From Perca fluviatilis (lineage: Eukaryota > Chordata > Actinopteri > Perciformes > Percidae), in assembly GCF_010015445.1 (NCBI RefSeq), contig NC_053128.1, positions 10,143,840 to 10,207,839 of the forward strand: a stretch of 64,000 nucleotides of DNA. Direction: 5' to 3'. The notes under the pieces are model-generated. The model ran no database searches. It worked only from the letters and a program-made list of their open reading frames with translations, and was not told the origin of the DNA. Positions 40,001-62,464 of this stretch are shown in pieces (position 1 is the first letter of the stretch; every line of letters begins with the position of its first letter). The position numbers and the translations under genes are program-made.

Positions 40001-41505
40001 ATGGAGAAATGGACAGATAGAGCATGAAGACAGATAGTTAGGGATGGGGTGAGATAACGAGGAGGGCAAAGTACCCTGTAGGATTAGCAAAAAGGGTGGA
40101 TAATAGGGAGAAAGTGTGACCGCGCAGATACAGTAGCCTATCAAGTGAGAGTGAAAAGTGGGGGAAGGATTGGAGATGAGTGAATCATATGCTGTAACTT
40201 ATCCTCCCAGTTCACCAGAGACCAGAGACACTTTGGTTTAAAGAAGCAGGAAGGCCAGGCTCCAGGTAGCTGCAGGCTTTTTTTCTTCTTCTTTTTTTCA
40301 TGCTTGAGAGGGTCTCTGCTGTACCTAACAGGCCACACTGGCCACCAGTCCTTTACACTGGTCCCAGCTTGGTGCTTTGTCAATGTGCTGTGACTAATCC
40401 AGGAGGGGTCCCGCGTTTTCTCTCACCCTAATTAAAAGAGGATTAGATGGGATGGAGCTCTAGGCCACTCCAACATGCATTGCCACCTTCCCTTCGCTTT
40501 CCCAGGATAATCACACTTACTGGAATTGCCTGGATTTTCTGTGCAGGCCACCACCTGAACTCCACCAACGGGTCTGTCACTGTAATAGTTGGTGCTGAGA
40601 CTAAAGGGGCTTACAAATATGGAATGAAAAAAGTCACTGTAGCAATTCCCAAATGTCTACAGATATACACTCCAAATCAATCGGCTTTGGTTCGATCTAT
40701 GTATATTTCATACGTTGTGATTATAACCTCCATCGTTTGTATCGTATCGGTGTGTGCATGTGCTGTGGTGATTTCTATGGTGATTTAAATTACAGTGATA
40801 TTTTTGAAAATACTCCTAAAATTTGCAACAATTTAGTTTGATTTAGGGCAACTCTCTCATTAAACAGCAATTTCAGTTATATTATAAAAGATTGTAAACT
40901 AAATGTAAACTAAAGAAAACAATACAAAGTGAAATGAAGAACCACATAACTTTAGGATTAACTAAATAAACATACAATTCAACCTGCAAGCATTGTTCTT
41001 TCAGCACATTACAAAAGGTATGCCTGGAGTGTTCATGGGCAATCTTTGCCCAGCGTACAGACTTATAGGCAGCCACATAGAAGACTATCCTGACACCAGT
41101 GGTGACTAATTTCCATTCAAATACTTATTTCTGAATTCATTTTCATAATGAATTAAAAGAAACTGAAAGGAAAAAAACTTGGTTTGTTATGAAATGAATA
41201 ATGAAACTTTTAAGTTTCAAATTAATAATGACAACACGCATTATGTGAAAGTTTCTTACACTACCTCCAAAAAATGTAATGCCCCTTGTCACTCCCATGA
41301 CTACAGTGCTCATTGTCGTCTTATGTATTTGTTGATGCTTCACATGTGTTCTTAAGATTATTTGTTGATGCATGTCTTAAAAAAACTTGTCATTCTGATT
41401 CTTCTCCATCCCCATTTCTCATGTAGCCTCTTCAAATGTTTTCATTCACTTACCACAAGTCAAGTGACGAACCAAAAAGCACTTCATTTGCGTGACATTT
41501 CCTCG
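37079..41505. other. Intergenic, mostly AT-rich, no gene seen
   Basis: Unique sequence at 37080-37680. AT-rich sequence with a TA array near 38398-38422. A (GGAT)n tract at 39729-39749 runs into TATCTTTATTTATCCCCTTG, the start of a common fish repeat. The open frame at 39266-39646 has no recognisable similarity and sits in AT-rich DNA, so it is not called. Confidence 0.5.
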
Positions 41506-41899
41506 ACCCTTGTGTTGTCCCTCCGTCGATCATGCAATTTTGTATTTCTGGGTCAAAATTTTAAATTAAATCTTGGTGGTCTTTTTTGACACTTTTTTCA
41601 CTTTTCCTGATGTTTTTGTCACTTTTCTGCCCTTTTTTTTTAACCTTTTTGTTGTTTTTTTCCCAACATTTTACTCACTTTTTTTCAACATTCTTTTATC
41701 AATTTTCAAATGTTATAAAACTGAATAAAACACCCAAATTAAATGAAAGTAGTGAACTGAAGATTTATTTTACTTGTGAAGAGCGTTATAGGAAACTAAC
41801 CATCCACGTTATTACTTTTTGGTTGAAAGAAACCCAAATTTCTGATATAGAAACTTTTTGAAAATGGGTCAAATTTGACCCATGGACAACAGGAGGGTT
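41506..41899. mobile_element. MITE with ends ACCCTTGTGTTGTCC
   Basis: The left end ACCCTTGTGTTGTCC is mirrored by the right end GGACAACAGGAGGGTT. The subterminal motif GGGTCAAATTTGACCC is a palindrome. The interior is T-rich and non-coding. A widespread type in teleosts, as far as I recall. Confidence 0.7.
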
Positions 41900-42399
41900 A
41901 AACCTGCTCTGAAGCTGTATAGAAACAGGCATGGCTACTGGTTTGCACTTATGGACATGGAAGCTGCTTTCACCTGTTGACTTAATTCTGCACAGTGGCC
42001 TATAAATAGCCAGCTGATATCAGCTAGTTTAAAGTGCAGGCTAATTTAGATACCAGCTGCCACAGAGAAGACAACCCCACTGCACACAGCACTGTTGGTA
42101 TTTGGGAACGTCTTTAAAAATGGACTGAATACCTGACCTCAACACAGAGCATTGTGTTAGTGCCCGCTACATGTATAAGCTACAGTATATTTCCAAGCTA
42201 ATTCACAGCTTAAATTCAATGATTCTCAACAAATTGTTCAATGTGTCACTAAAGCTCCAAGCACTGGTTAAGGTATGCTCATCTTCATTAGAAGAAGAGG
42301 GCTGTTTCTAATGATTACGTTATTAGAATTGTTTAGACATAATACAGACATTGAATACATTAATATCAGTAAAGTTCTTATAGATTTGACAAAATAATG

Positions 42400-42701
42400 T
42401 TAAAGGTCCCATGGCATGAAAAGTTCACTTTATGAGGTTTTTTAACATTAATATGAGTTCCCCCAGCCTGCCTATGGTCCCCCAGTGGCTAGAAATGGCG
42501 ATAGGTGTAAACCGAGCCCTGGGTATCCTGCTCTGCCTTTGAGAAAATGAAAGCTCAGATGGGCCGATCTGGAATCTTCTCCTTATGAGGTCATAAGGAG
42601 CAAGGTTACCTCCCCTTTCTCTGCTTTGCCCACCCAGAGAATTTGGCCCACCCATGAGAGAGAGACATCATGGCTTTCAAACGAGCAAAGTGGCAGTTGG
42701 T
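42400..42701. mobile_element. TTAA-type (Kolobok-like) MITE, 3' truncated
   Basis: Starts TTAAAGGTCCCATGGCATGA, the same TTAAAGGTCCCAT terminus as the element at 63381. The expected mirrored 3' end is absent; the sequence passes directly into another repeat near 42702. Confidence 0.7.
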
Positions 42702-42990
42702 CAAGGACAGACAGCTAGCTGGACTATCTGTCCAATCTGAGTTTTCTGTTGCACAACTAAAATAACATTTGAACATAGCCTAGGCCTACACATGTTCCAC
42801 CAAAACAAGGCTATTTTGCAGAGGCACCGTTGCTCCGTCCGGCGTTTAGCGCCGCCCAAGACGATTGTGATTGGTTTAAAGACATTCCAATAAACCAGAG
42901 CACATTTTTCTCCCATCCCGGAATGCTGTGTAGATTAGCCAGACCCTCCTCCGCAGCACTGTGGAGGAAGGCCTGGTAATGTGAGACTAG
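42702..42990 (-). mobile_element. Fish interspersed repeat, copy 3 of 3 (AACCAATCACAATCGTC family)
   Basis: Inverted relative to the copy at 21427. Shares AGCTAGCTGGACTATCTGTC, CACATGTTCCACCAAAACAA and CCCAAGACGATTGTGATTGG. It joins the truncated TTAA element directly upstream. Confidence 0.75.
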
Positions 42991-42999
42991 TGGAGCTCT

Positions 43000-43452
43000 A
43001 AACCGGAAGTAGCCAGCTCAGAAGTCTCAGTGGTGTGCCTGCTCTATGGGCCCCATAATGCGGAAGCAACGCCGATCATCCAGGTAATTTTAATTGAGGA
43101 AGTTTTTTTTTTTTTTTAACATCCATTGATTGTACTTGCTCCCTAGAGTTGCATAGTGCCAGAACAGGCGTTTGGGGCGTACATTGGGGATGACAAAAAC
43201 AAGTTACGCGATGTTGCTTCAAATGAATTTTGTGTATGATTTTGGTCTACTACATTGGAGGCTGAACCGCGCCCACTGGCTCCATGGATGTAGCTAGATG
43301 TAGACTGACTCCCTTCTGCGTCAGAGCACCTACAAGACACTGTTCAGGGTGAAACACGCCCCTTCTTCAGCAACCGCTTGGGACACGGTCGGTCCAGTAA
43401 ACACAGGGCGACACGTTTTCGCTGTCACTGTTATTTTTATTTGGCGTTAACT
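43000..43452 (+). promoter_or_regulatory. stom: stom promoter and 5' leader region
   Basis: Between the last repeat and the stom ATG. More CpG-rich than its surroundings (43020-43085 and 43330-43420). No clear TATA box. A possible non-coding exon ends CATCCAG|GTAATT near 43083, but nothing confirms it. Confidence 0.4.
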
Positions 43453-54042
<10,590 letters not shown>

Positions 54043-54913
54043 GTAGGAGTCTCAAATCACATCGTTACACATGCACACACACTCAACACAACACCCATGA
54101 CTTACACACATATATTTAGGCCTCTGTGTCTATTAAGCATGTCTCTTTGAACCAGCAGTGCTATGGTAACGCTGAGGAAGTTGTGCTTGTGGCTCATGTT
54201 GCACCGAGCTGTCCTCAAAGAACTTATATTCACTACCACAACAGCTTTTTATCGCCTCGCCATTGTTATATTTGAATCGCACCTCAAAGAGCATAGCTGC
54301 TCCGTACATCAACACTAGTGAAAGTTGTAGTAACGTACTCTTTATTATTAGCACTTCTGTCTTATTTGTGTCTGATTAAATTCGTACACACAGTACTGTC
54401 CAACTTCTATCTGTAGGCTTGATGCTACGGTGTTTGTATGCACAAAATACAGCATAATGCCTTGTTATCAACTGGTATTGCTAACCGTGGCTAACCTGGC
54501 TAGAGCAAACCCCACTGAAATAACAGTTAATTCTCACTTGTTGTACTAGAATGCGGTCAACCTGGGTGTGACGTCATTCCCAGGTCCGGCTTCCGACTCC
54601 CGAGGTAAAAGGAACGCGGCTGTAGTCTGCATACAAAATCTAAAACCCTTATAGGTTAATTAGACAGCTTAAGCAGATTAGCAGAAGATGAAAATATGAA
54701 ATGTAACCCGGTTGAGATTTAACTAACTAGACAGATATAGTGCAGCAGGTGGTTCAGCTTTCACTCAGCCGTTTGATTTCTCTCTTTTTGTGCTACAAAT
54801 GTAGAAATCAGGCAAGGTAGAAGCACGAATGCCCAAACCTTCTCCTCATCCATTTAACAAACATTTTAAAGGATGGATGCTGAATATACACACACATACT
54901 TACTTTACTTATA

Positions 54914-55440
54914 CAGTACAGGCCAAAAGTTTGGACACACCTTCTCATTCGATGCGTTTCCTTTTTATTTTCATGACTATTTACATTGTAGATTCTCACT
55001 GAAGGCATCAAAACTATGAATGAACACATATGGAATTATGTACTTAAAAAAGTGTGAAATAACTGAAAACATGTCTTATATTTTAGATTCTTCAAAGTAG
55101 CCACCCTTTGCTTTTTATTAATAAGGGAAAGAATTCCACTAATTAACCCTGACAAAGCACACCTGTGAAGTGAAAACCATTTCAGGTGACTACCTCATGA
55201 AGCTCATTGAGAGAACATCAAGGGTTTGCAGCGCTATCAAAAAAGCAAAGGGTGGCTACTTTGAGGAATCTAAAATATGACATGTTTTCAGTTATTTCAC
55301 ACTTTTTTGTTAAGTACATAATTCCATATGTGTTCAGTCATAGTTTTGATGCCTTCAGTGAGAATCTACAATGTAAATAGTCATGAAAATAAAGAAACAC
55401 ATTGAATGAGAAGGTGTGTCCAAACTTTTGGCCTGCACTG
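54914..55440. mobile_element. Tc1-like MITE, near-palindromic, flanked by TA
   Basis: Ends CAGTACAGGCCAAAAGTTTG and CAAACTTTTGGCCTGCACTG, flanked by TA at both sides. The homology of the arms continues inwards for about 170-220 bp (TTCTCAC-TGAAGGCATCAAA; AAAGTAGCCACCCTTTGCTT), so the element can fold into one long hairpin. No transposase. Confidence 0.92.
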
Positions 55441-55441
55441 T

Positions 55442-55467
55442 ACATACATACATACATACATACATAC
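55442..55467. repeat. (TACA)n tetranucleotide repeat
   Basis: Six to seven TACA units immediately after the TA target of the Tc1-like MITE. Confidence 0.9.
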
Positions 55468-57134
55468 AATATCTCCTGATATTGTGGCTTTACTGCAACC
55501 AATGCCAGCATCGTGGTGCTCTGATAATTTTTTACTAAAGTATTTTCCTGCTATCCATATGGGGGCTCTATTGGCCTTATTCCCAATCCCTAAAACCAAA
55601 CTACATGTTTTTTTTTTTTTTATATGTTATCTGCGCCATTGAACATTTTCAATGAATGTTTAGTATAAAACTCATTCCAACCTCGGCACCAAACTTGCAT
55701 TGTAACCGTGAAGGTTCAAACGTGTACCAGGACGTGCAGTATACTGTACTCTCTCTGATTGTCATCAGGAGAGTGAGAGAAAAAAACACTGGCATTGTGA
55801 TTATATAAAGATCCTCCTTTGCAATGGCCTAATGTTGGTGGATTGTTTTTGGTTTGCTGTATCCCATGCTAACTAGCATGGAGGTAGGCCGCGGTGTTAA
55901 AATAGCCCCTTCACAAAGTAGGGATCGGCCAGAGTGACGTGCAAATAATAACACAGAAACACAGACACAGACACACTCCTTTTTCTCCAGTTGCCAATAC
56001 TTTTGTCATGGCTGAGAGGTTGACAATTCAGGCTGGATGTTACGTGTATATGTTTACAGTATGATTTCTATTCATTTACAGTATATGTTACATTTAGAAG
56101 AATGGACAAAATATTAGGAACACCTCAAATTACCATAGCATTGACTCTGCAACAGTATCAGCTACACTAGTGGTACTGTGTGTATGTCAGTTGTTCCTAT
56201 TATTTTGGCTTTACCAATAAAGAGAAGCGGAGACTGTTAGAAACTTATCGCAAAGCCAAAAGCCTTAACTTACTGCCATTAATTCATTTCAACAGCCTAA
56301 TATCATATTTCTATGCATTTACAAAATTAACTAATGGATTTTATTTACCTATTTTATTTAAGCAACAATATTTTTTAAGCAACAAAAATGATATTTCTAT
56401 CACATACGCTCTTTCCCTGTGCAAACAAGCCAAATAGTTGTATTATTGTAATGTATTTATCTTTTAAACTGACATGTAGTTGTTATATGTACTGTATTCC
56501 TCCCTTTAACATATAAAGAAGTGTTGGTAAATGTTTGTTAAAGTATGCCTGACTTAGTAGTGTTACTATATATGTATTTATATATATATAATTGCAGATA
56601 TGTGAAGTTAATTATAGCTTTGCTGTGACTAGACAGGGTTTCAGGTTGGTCACAACTGAGTTTAAAGTGAGTTACATTTTTTTTATTATTATTTTTGTTG
56701 TGAAATACAAAGACTGTTGCAGAATTTTACTACGGTAACTCCTGTATATTTGAGTTGCTACAACAGAGAGAGTATTATTTTTGCTACAGCTAGATAGCAA
56801 AGAATCTTGGGTAAACTTGCTTTAGAGTTTGAACTCAGTTACAGAGAGAAGAGCTGGTTACATACTATACGTAGCATGACATAGTGCTGCTGATCACCGA
56901 GCGTTTGTGTTCAGAGAAAGAAAGAAAAAAAATTCTAACTCACTCCTCAATCATTTGGCTTCCACAAAAGCCCTGCTCATTAAATCAAAGTAGTATTAAA
57001 GTTCCTGTCTTGTGAAAAATGTTACACACATCAATTATAACCTTTTCTTTGGGAAGTTAGTTTCTTTTTTTATACAGTTTGCTAATGTTTGATATAGTTT
57101 TATCTTGACATAATACAAATCTATAAAGACTTTA

Positions 57135-57140
57135 AATAAA
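57135..57140 (+). terminator. stom: Candidate stom polyadenylation signal AATAAA
   Basis: AATAAA followed within 30 bp by T/G-rich sequence (TTTTTGTCTATGG). It faces the gsn signals at 57235-57250 on the other strand. Confidence 0.5.
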
Positions 57141-57234
57141 GATGCTATCAAAAATCATTTTTGTCTATGGAACTCATTGTATTAGATCAGTATTGCAAGT
57201 GTTTGTAAAAGCATAGGCATAAAACATTTCACAT

Positions 57235-57250
57235 TTTATTTGTTTTTATT
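57235..57250 (-). terminator. gsn: Candidate gsn polyadenylation signals (two AATAAA)
   Basis: TTTATT on the plus strand at 57235-57240 and 57245-57250 gives two AATAAA hexamers on the gsn strand, about 665 nt after the stop codon. Confidence 0.55.
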
Positions 57251-57891
57251 GAAATTATAACAGGGGAAACCTTAGAAAGTGTCACGGAAGACATAACTGG
57301 TTTGTAAAACAGCAAAGCGTTGGTTTCCCATTTAAAGTTGGCTATTGTAGCATCACACGTGATGAGCTTGACGAGCTTTCCTGGGCATGCATCTGTGACA
57401 TTTAAAAAATAAATATAAGAGCCCTCTAAACTGAATGTGCAAACAACTTTATCTATAAAGGCATCCTTAAACTGGAACAGTACCTTTTTTAAAAAAGCGG
57501 ATTGCCTGTAAACTAGGAAAGACTATTAAGGCATCGGTTGTATTGCTTTTTATAAGCATTTTTTCTTGGCAGTGAGTTTTCCAATGTTGCCGCACACAAA
57601 GACTTTGTTTTCCTTACATTTCACTAGTGAACATGTTTTATTGTCAACATATACAATAAATGTGAAAAATTGGCTACAGTAAAAGCAGCAGACTGTATTT
57701 AGTGCAAACCCTAGAGGAAGCCTGTGTATCTGTTAAAGCTCTATTGCGATTGGTCGAGACAAAGTGAATTAAAACACGGCTTCATCGACCTGTAGCCCTC
57801 ATAAACACAACAAGTAAAAAAAGGTTTCTGGGAGTATTGCCAGCTAAAGAAAGTCTCATGATTGGAGCTCAGTGCTTGCGGCGGAGAAGAG

Positions 57892-57904
57892 GGGTCAAAG
57901 GTCA
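57892..57904 (+). promoter_or_regulatory. Perfect DR1 motif in the gsn 3' UTR
   Basis: GGGTCAAAGGTCA, the same 13-mer as at 13792 (minus) and 25014 (plus), lying 10 bp downstream of the gsn stop codon. Confidence 0.4.
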
Positions 57905-57913
57905 GGTGAGATC

Positions 57914-58083
57914 TCACAGGGCCAGCTCAGCCATGGCGCGATCCAGGGGGTTGCTGGCCCAGTACTCGTGGTCCCAGCCCAGGAACCAGCCGGTGAAGGT
58001 GGGCGGCTCGAAGCCCTGCTTGATCTTGACGATGGGCGTCCTGCGGTCTCTGTTGGCCGGATCGGTCTCGATGTAACGGACCG
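57914..58083 (-). CDS. gsn: gsn last exon (G6 end and C-terminal latch helix)
   Basis: Completes Ala from the split codon, then [39 protein letters not shown] and [13 protein letters not shown] at 57916-57914. Acceptor TTCGTCAG. Confidence 0.96.
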
Positions 58084-61000
58084 CTGACGAAGACAAGGAA
58101 AAAGCTTGAATTGGTGCTAGAAGTTAAATCACAAATGCACAGCAGAATAATGTGCATTTGCTTAACAAGCTATGGTGTTTGACAATATTATCTTTAATAA
58201 ACAAAATAAAATATTTCTTTTTTTGTAGTGTGAATATGGTCTTGATGTCCCAAATTTAAATATTACATGAGGTGTTTCATATTTTGAATAAGCAAATGAT
58301 TATGTTTGATGGGTCACAACAATTATAAATATTCTTTAAACAGAAATCCGAAAAGTCAGTTTTGAATGCCAAAGGATTGTTGTGAAATAAAATGGAAATA
58401 CATGTAGGGCATTTCCTTTTTTCACTGATATGATTATACAGATAGATATCCTATCTTAATAATACGATGTTGAGCTTTTTTCCCCACATGTGTCCTTACC
58501 AGACGCCATCGCTTCAGTCTTCTCTTCCTCTTGGGCCTCATTTCCAATCCAGACAAATACCTGAAAATGGCAAACTTTATTGCGTATTTGTTCCTTTCAT
58601 TGCAGTGACTCAGCTCTGAATCTGTCTGGTACGTATAGAGCAATCAAAGCTCTGGTTTTCTTTACCTGCTCCCAGGAGTCCAGGATCATGACATCATCAG
58701 TGGCCAGGTCGTTTTGGGTCATCTCCCCGGGTACCTCCTCAATCTGAGCGGAGGACAACGAGTAAGTGGAGCTGTATTGATGTTGGACATTTTTTGTGAT
58801 GAAAGCTGTTAACTAAGTTCTGAGAATTATGGAAGCTCATTTTTGCCAATGTGATGAAGAAAAAATATTCTGCAAGTCATTAGAAGAAGAAAATTCTCAA
58901 ACATTCTCCAAATAATGAGAAACTTTCTCAAAATAATGACTTTTCTAAGTTTCTCAAATGAATGACTTAGTATCTTAAAATCATTTTATTTTGAGATTTT
59001 AAAAAGTTTCCCATTATTTTGAGATACCAAGTCATTATTTAGAGAATGTTTCTCATTATAATGACTTACAGGACCTTTATTTTCATCACATTGGGCTTCC
59101 ATCATGAATTATCCAGAGTAACTGTCATTATTTCGGGAAAGGCAAGTTGTTAATGAGTACTAGGTATCAGCAGTGTTTATCTCAACCACTACTGTAACTA
59201 TCTGCAAGGTAATTTAACAGAAGGGTCCGAGTGTAGAGGTAGCTCAAACCAAAGACTTACGATGAAGTTTCCAGTCTTATTGGAGCAGGCGAAGAGTCTA
59301 GGTGGGTGAGCATCCATCTTGTCCTTGAGTCTGGTAGAAGTGCGATAGTCTGTCTTTCCTCCCAGAGCTTCCCAGAACTGATCTGAGGACAGGCACACTT
59401 CAAGTTATTATAGTTTTATATATTTAAACAGGGGAAAAAAGCAAATAAACACCTAAAGAGATTGAAGCAATAGTTAGACATGTTGGGAAATATCCTTATT
59501 TAGCCTACTTATGTCTGTCCGTTACATATGAAGCTACAGCCAAGAGGCAGTTAGCTTAGCTTAGCACAAAGACCAGAAACAGCTAGCCTAGTTCTGTCTG
59601 AAGGTAAAACAAAATTGTGTCTACCAGCCCCTCTAAAGCTCACTGATAATAAGGTGTATCTCCTTTGTTTAATCTGTAAATCGTAATCGTAAATGTAAAT
59701 TGTTTTTTGGGGGCTTGTGCTGGACTATTTCTAAGCTAACCGGCTAATGATTAGCTCCATAGTTAGCGGACACACATGAGTGTGGTATCAATCTTCTCAC
59801 CTAAATCTCAGCAAGAAAGCTAATACTATTTTTCCCAAAATGTCATACCATTGATTGATAATTAAAGCCGCATTCATGGATTATTATTATTTTTGGGCCA
59901 TTTAGGGACGCGAAAAAAAACTGAAATTGACATATTACCACCTTATAAAGTTGTTATGTCTAACGTTAACTCACTAGCAAACGATTGCCTAGTTACTCAC
60001 CCAGCAGATACAAAGAGAGAGCAACATTAGTATTGGAGTAATTGTGTCTGATTAGCTCTGGTTTGCTATCTGGCTCTTTAGCTGCTAAATGCTCCACTAT
60101 GTTCACTACCTAGTAGCTAACTGTTTCTGTTTGGTGCTGGGCAGTTAGTGTACAGATCAGAACATTTAGCTGAAAACAGCATCCTGCTGCGGCTGCGTAT
60201 TAGCTTGATGAGAGTGAACCATATAGTACGTCTGTGGTTAAACAAAAACTATGATATAAAAGATGCTATAAAAGCTCCAAAAAGCTGCAGTCCTTTCTGG
60301 GTTTGTTGCTATGAGCAATTCCTTTTCACATTACACAGGGTCATTTGATCCAGGGTTTCTCCCAGTGTATTGCAAGCCTGGTAGCCCACCCAGCCTAAGT
60401 TGCCCCCCACCAGGCCTAAGTCACTGGGAATTATTTTGTAATGTATTTTTAAGACATTTTTAAACTACAGTTGCCGTGGGGTGGCTCGGCTGGAAACTTA
60501 GACAGTCATATTTTCAAAATCTCTAGTTAGCTTTTAGCACTGACTTAACGTAGAGCCCTATGGCATCGGTCTTATAGCTTTTTTTAAATTCTCAATTTCC
60601 CGATTCTGTTATCACAGAAACTATTGGACTTTACATTAATGCTGCCGTCAGTCTGTGAGCCAGGCCGTCTTCGTAAAAAAGACACTTGCCACTGGGCTAA
60701 ACAATTTTTCTGGAGAAACCCTGTGATTCCATTGTTGATTTATAATAAATAAATAAATAAAAAATGATTAGTGCAGCTTTAAAGACGTACAAAGAAAATA
60801 CTAAATGTATTGTTTTTTAATTAATATTAATTTTGAATTACAATCTGTAAAAGTGTCAAGGTAACTACATCACTTTACCCTGTGACAAATGATTCTCACA
60901 CACATTTTACTGTGTGAATTTTTAGTAGGAAAAGTTATAAACCATCAGCGAAAGATGTATAATAAATAAATAAAATGTCGAATTACTGTTCTGTTGTCTC

Positions 61001-62002
61001 CAGCAGCCCTCGGCTGAGGCCAGTCCTTAAAAAGCAAGGTGTTTATAAAAAATTGAATCTGTTATGTTTTAGCCTGAGGTTTTCTATTTGAAATTGTTAG
61101 CAAAGAAGCCAGTTTCTTTGTGAGCTTTGAAAGCAAATCACAAGCTTACTGGTAACATCTAAAGGGGTGATGCAATCCAATCTTCTTTGTTTTAATATAG
61201 ATGAACACAAGCACTTACTTTAGCTGAGATACAAAAAGAAAACCATTAAGCTTCGCATTAAAGCCTATTTTTAACAGCTTGAACACAGTTCATAGCCGAC
61301 ACAGGAGTACGTTAACTGGTGTTGGGTTTCAGTTTGACTCAAAGGCACACAAAAAAAAAGAGTAATTGTTATTCTGTGTTCATCACGTTTCCTCACCAGT
61401 CTCTCCTCCCTCAGACAGCTCAGAGGCTGACACTCCCAGGATGTCACACAGCTGCTGGGCTCCCTGCTTCTCTGTGTCACTGGCACCCACGCCCACCCAC
61501 ACAATGGAGCCTCCAGGGGTCACCAGAACGAAAGCATCGTTGGAGTTCAGGTTGGAAGATGCTGCGTCAAGCTGCATGGACGCAGAGATATTGTAGGTTA
61601 ACATGTGCGGCAAAAATACATGTTGTGTAGTGATGCTGGTTCGTATTAAGCAGCAACCAGACTGTTATTGAGGATCATATAAGGTTGTAACTGCCAATGG
61701 AGTGAAATGAATTTGTAGAACCAACAGAGGCTGGTGTTATTCTTTCTTTTTGTTATTGTCAAAATAATCCCATGCAAAGCCCAAAAAATGAATGCTTTAG
61801 TCCGTTTAACTTCTCTACCCTGTCTGTATATGTGTGTGTATATATATATATATACTATAGTTTTAGAAAACATTACTGAAACAGGAGTAAGAAAGTGCCT
61901 TTGTTGGGGACTATTTTCAGCTGCGGATTAATACACACTTTCTGTTCTAGTGAGTATTTCCAGCAGCAGACCGGTGTATCTTTGATTGAATCAAAAATAA
62001 AC

Positions 62003-62061
<59 letters not shown>

Positions 62062-62464
62062 ATGTCACCTAGTGCAACAGTGTGTCTGTTTCTAACAGTT
62101 TTTGGACAACAATGGGGCTCAATGGCAAAGAGGAATAAGATACATCAGTCTCTGATACACACACAAATCTATTAGTAGGATCAAACTGTAGTTGGTTTTG
62201 TTTTTTTCATCGTTTGTTGACAGTAAGTCTTATCCTTTAAAAGCACCTGTGTCAGTGGTGAAGTTAGAAAGTGTATGACTTTTGTCCTCTTACCTCCACA
62301 GCTCTGGTGTGTCCTGCAGAGTTGGAGCGCACCTGGAAGAGTCGAGTCTCTGCAGGAGCGGGCTGACCTCCTTCCCTGGACGTTCCTCCCTTGTACACTA
62401 CCATGGGCTGTCCTCCAAACAGACTCATCAGATGGGCCGGCTCTTTCCCCTGGACCACTCTCAC
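57914..62464 (-). CDS. gsn: Gelsolin, C-terminal part (end of G4, G5, G6), 5' end outside the window
   Basis: Exons on the minus strand: 62464-62294, 61571-61397, 59382-59261, 58743-58666, 58560-58500, 58083-57914; together 258 aa and TGA, with compatible phases throughout. Gelsolin severs, caps and nucleates actin filaments under Ca2+ control; isoforms are cytosolic or secreted. Visible: [13 protein letters not shown] (end of G4), [10 protein letters not shown] and [14 protein letters not shown] (G5), [30 protein letters not shown], then G6 with [41 protein letters not shown] and [16 protein letters not shown]. The C-terminal latch helix [10 protein letters not shown] is present, which separates gelsolin from scinderin/adseverin. 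The Asp pair in ATDDVM and the Glu in EEEKTEA sit where the G6 type-2 Ca2+ ligands are expected. Whether this is gsna or gsnb is not decided. Confidence 0.95.
58500..58560 (-). CDS. gsn: gsn exon (G6)
   Basis: 20 codons plus one base: [20 protein letters not shown]. Acceptor TTTTCAG, donor TCTG|GTAAGG. Confidence 0.95.
58666..58743 (-). CDS. gsn: gsn exon (G6)
   Basis: 26 codons: [20 protein letters not shown] and LDSWEQ. Acceptor CGCTCAG, donor CAG|GTAAAG. Confidence 0.95.
59261..59382 (-). CDS. gsn: gsn exon (end of G5, start of G6)
   Basis: Encodes [20 protein letters not shown] and [19 protein letters not shown]. Acceptor TCCTCAG, donor ATC|GTAAGT. Confidence 0.95.
59465..61396 (-). other. 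gsn: gsn intron with teleost interspersed repeats
   Basis: 59470-59830 (TATGAAGCTACAGCCAAGAG, AGCTTAGCTTAGCACAAAGA, AAACAGCTAGCCTAGTTCTG) is a very common unclassified teleost repeat. 59840-60340 (GGTGCTGGGCAGTTAGTGTA) is another repeat. The rest is AT-rich. No exon missed. Confidence 0.6.
61397..61571 (-). CDS. gsn: gsn exon (G5)
   Basis: 58 codons plus one base: [35 protein letters not shown]. Acceptor CCATGCAG, donor ACTG|GTGAGG. Confidence 0.95.
62007..62058. repeat. (GT)26 microsatellite in a gsn intron
   Basis: Uninterrupted GT array, the only long CA/GT array to the right of 37.1 kb. Confidence 0.95.
62294..62464 (-). CDS. gsn: gsn exon (end of G4, start of G5)
   Basis: 57 codons: [49 protein letters not shown]. 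Acceptor GTACCAG, donor GAG|GTAAGA. First gsn exon in the window; no earlier exon is seen between 62465 and 64000. Confidence 0.95.

Larger units (their letters stand above)
54043..57160 (+). other. stom: stom 3' UTR / downstream region
   Basis: AATAAA at 57135-57140, followed by a T/G-rich stretch, is the best candidate terminal signal and would give a 3' UTR of about 3.1 kb. Earlier signals are ATTAAA (54375) and AATAAA (56216-56221). The region holds the Tc1-like MITE (54914-55440), a (TACA)n array (55442-55467) and AT-rich unique DNA. No other gene. Confidence 0.5.
57220..57913 (-). other. gsn: gsn 3' UTR
   Basis: About 690 nt between the stop codon and the tandem AATAAA signals. It contains the DR1 motif at 57892-57904 and no repeat. 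Confidence 0.55.
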
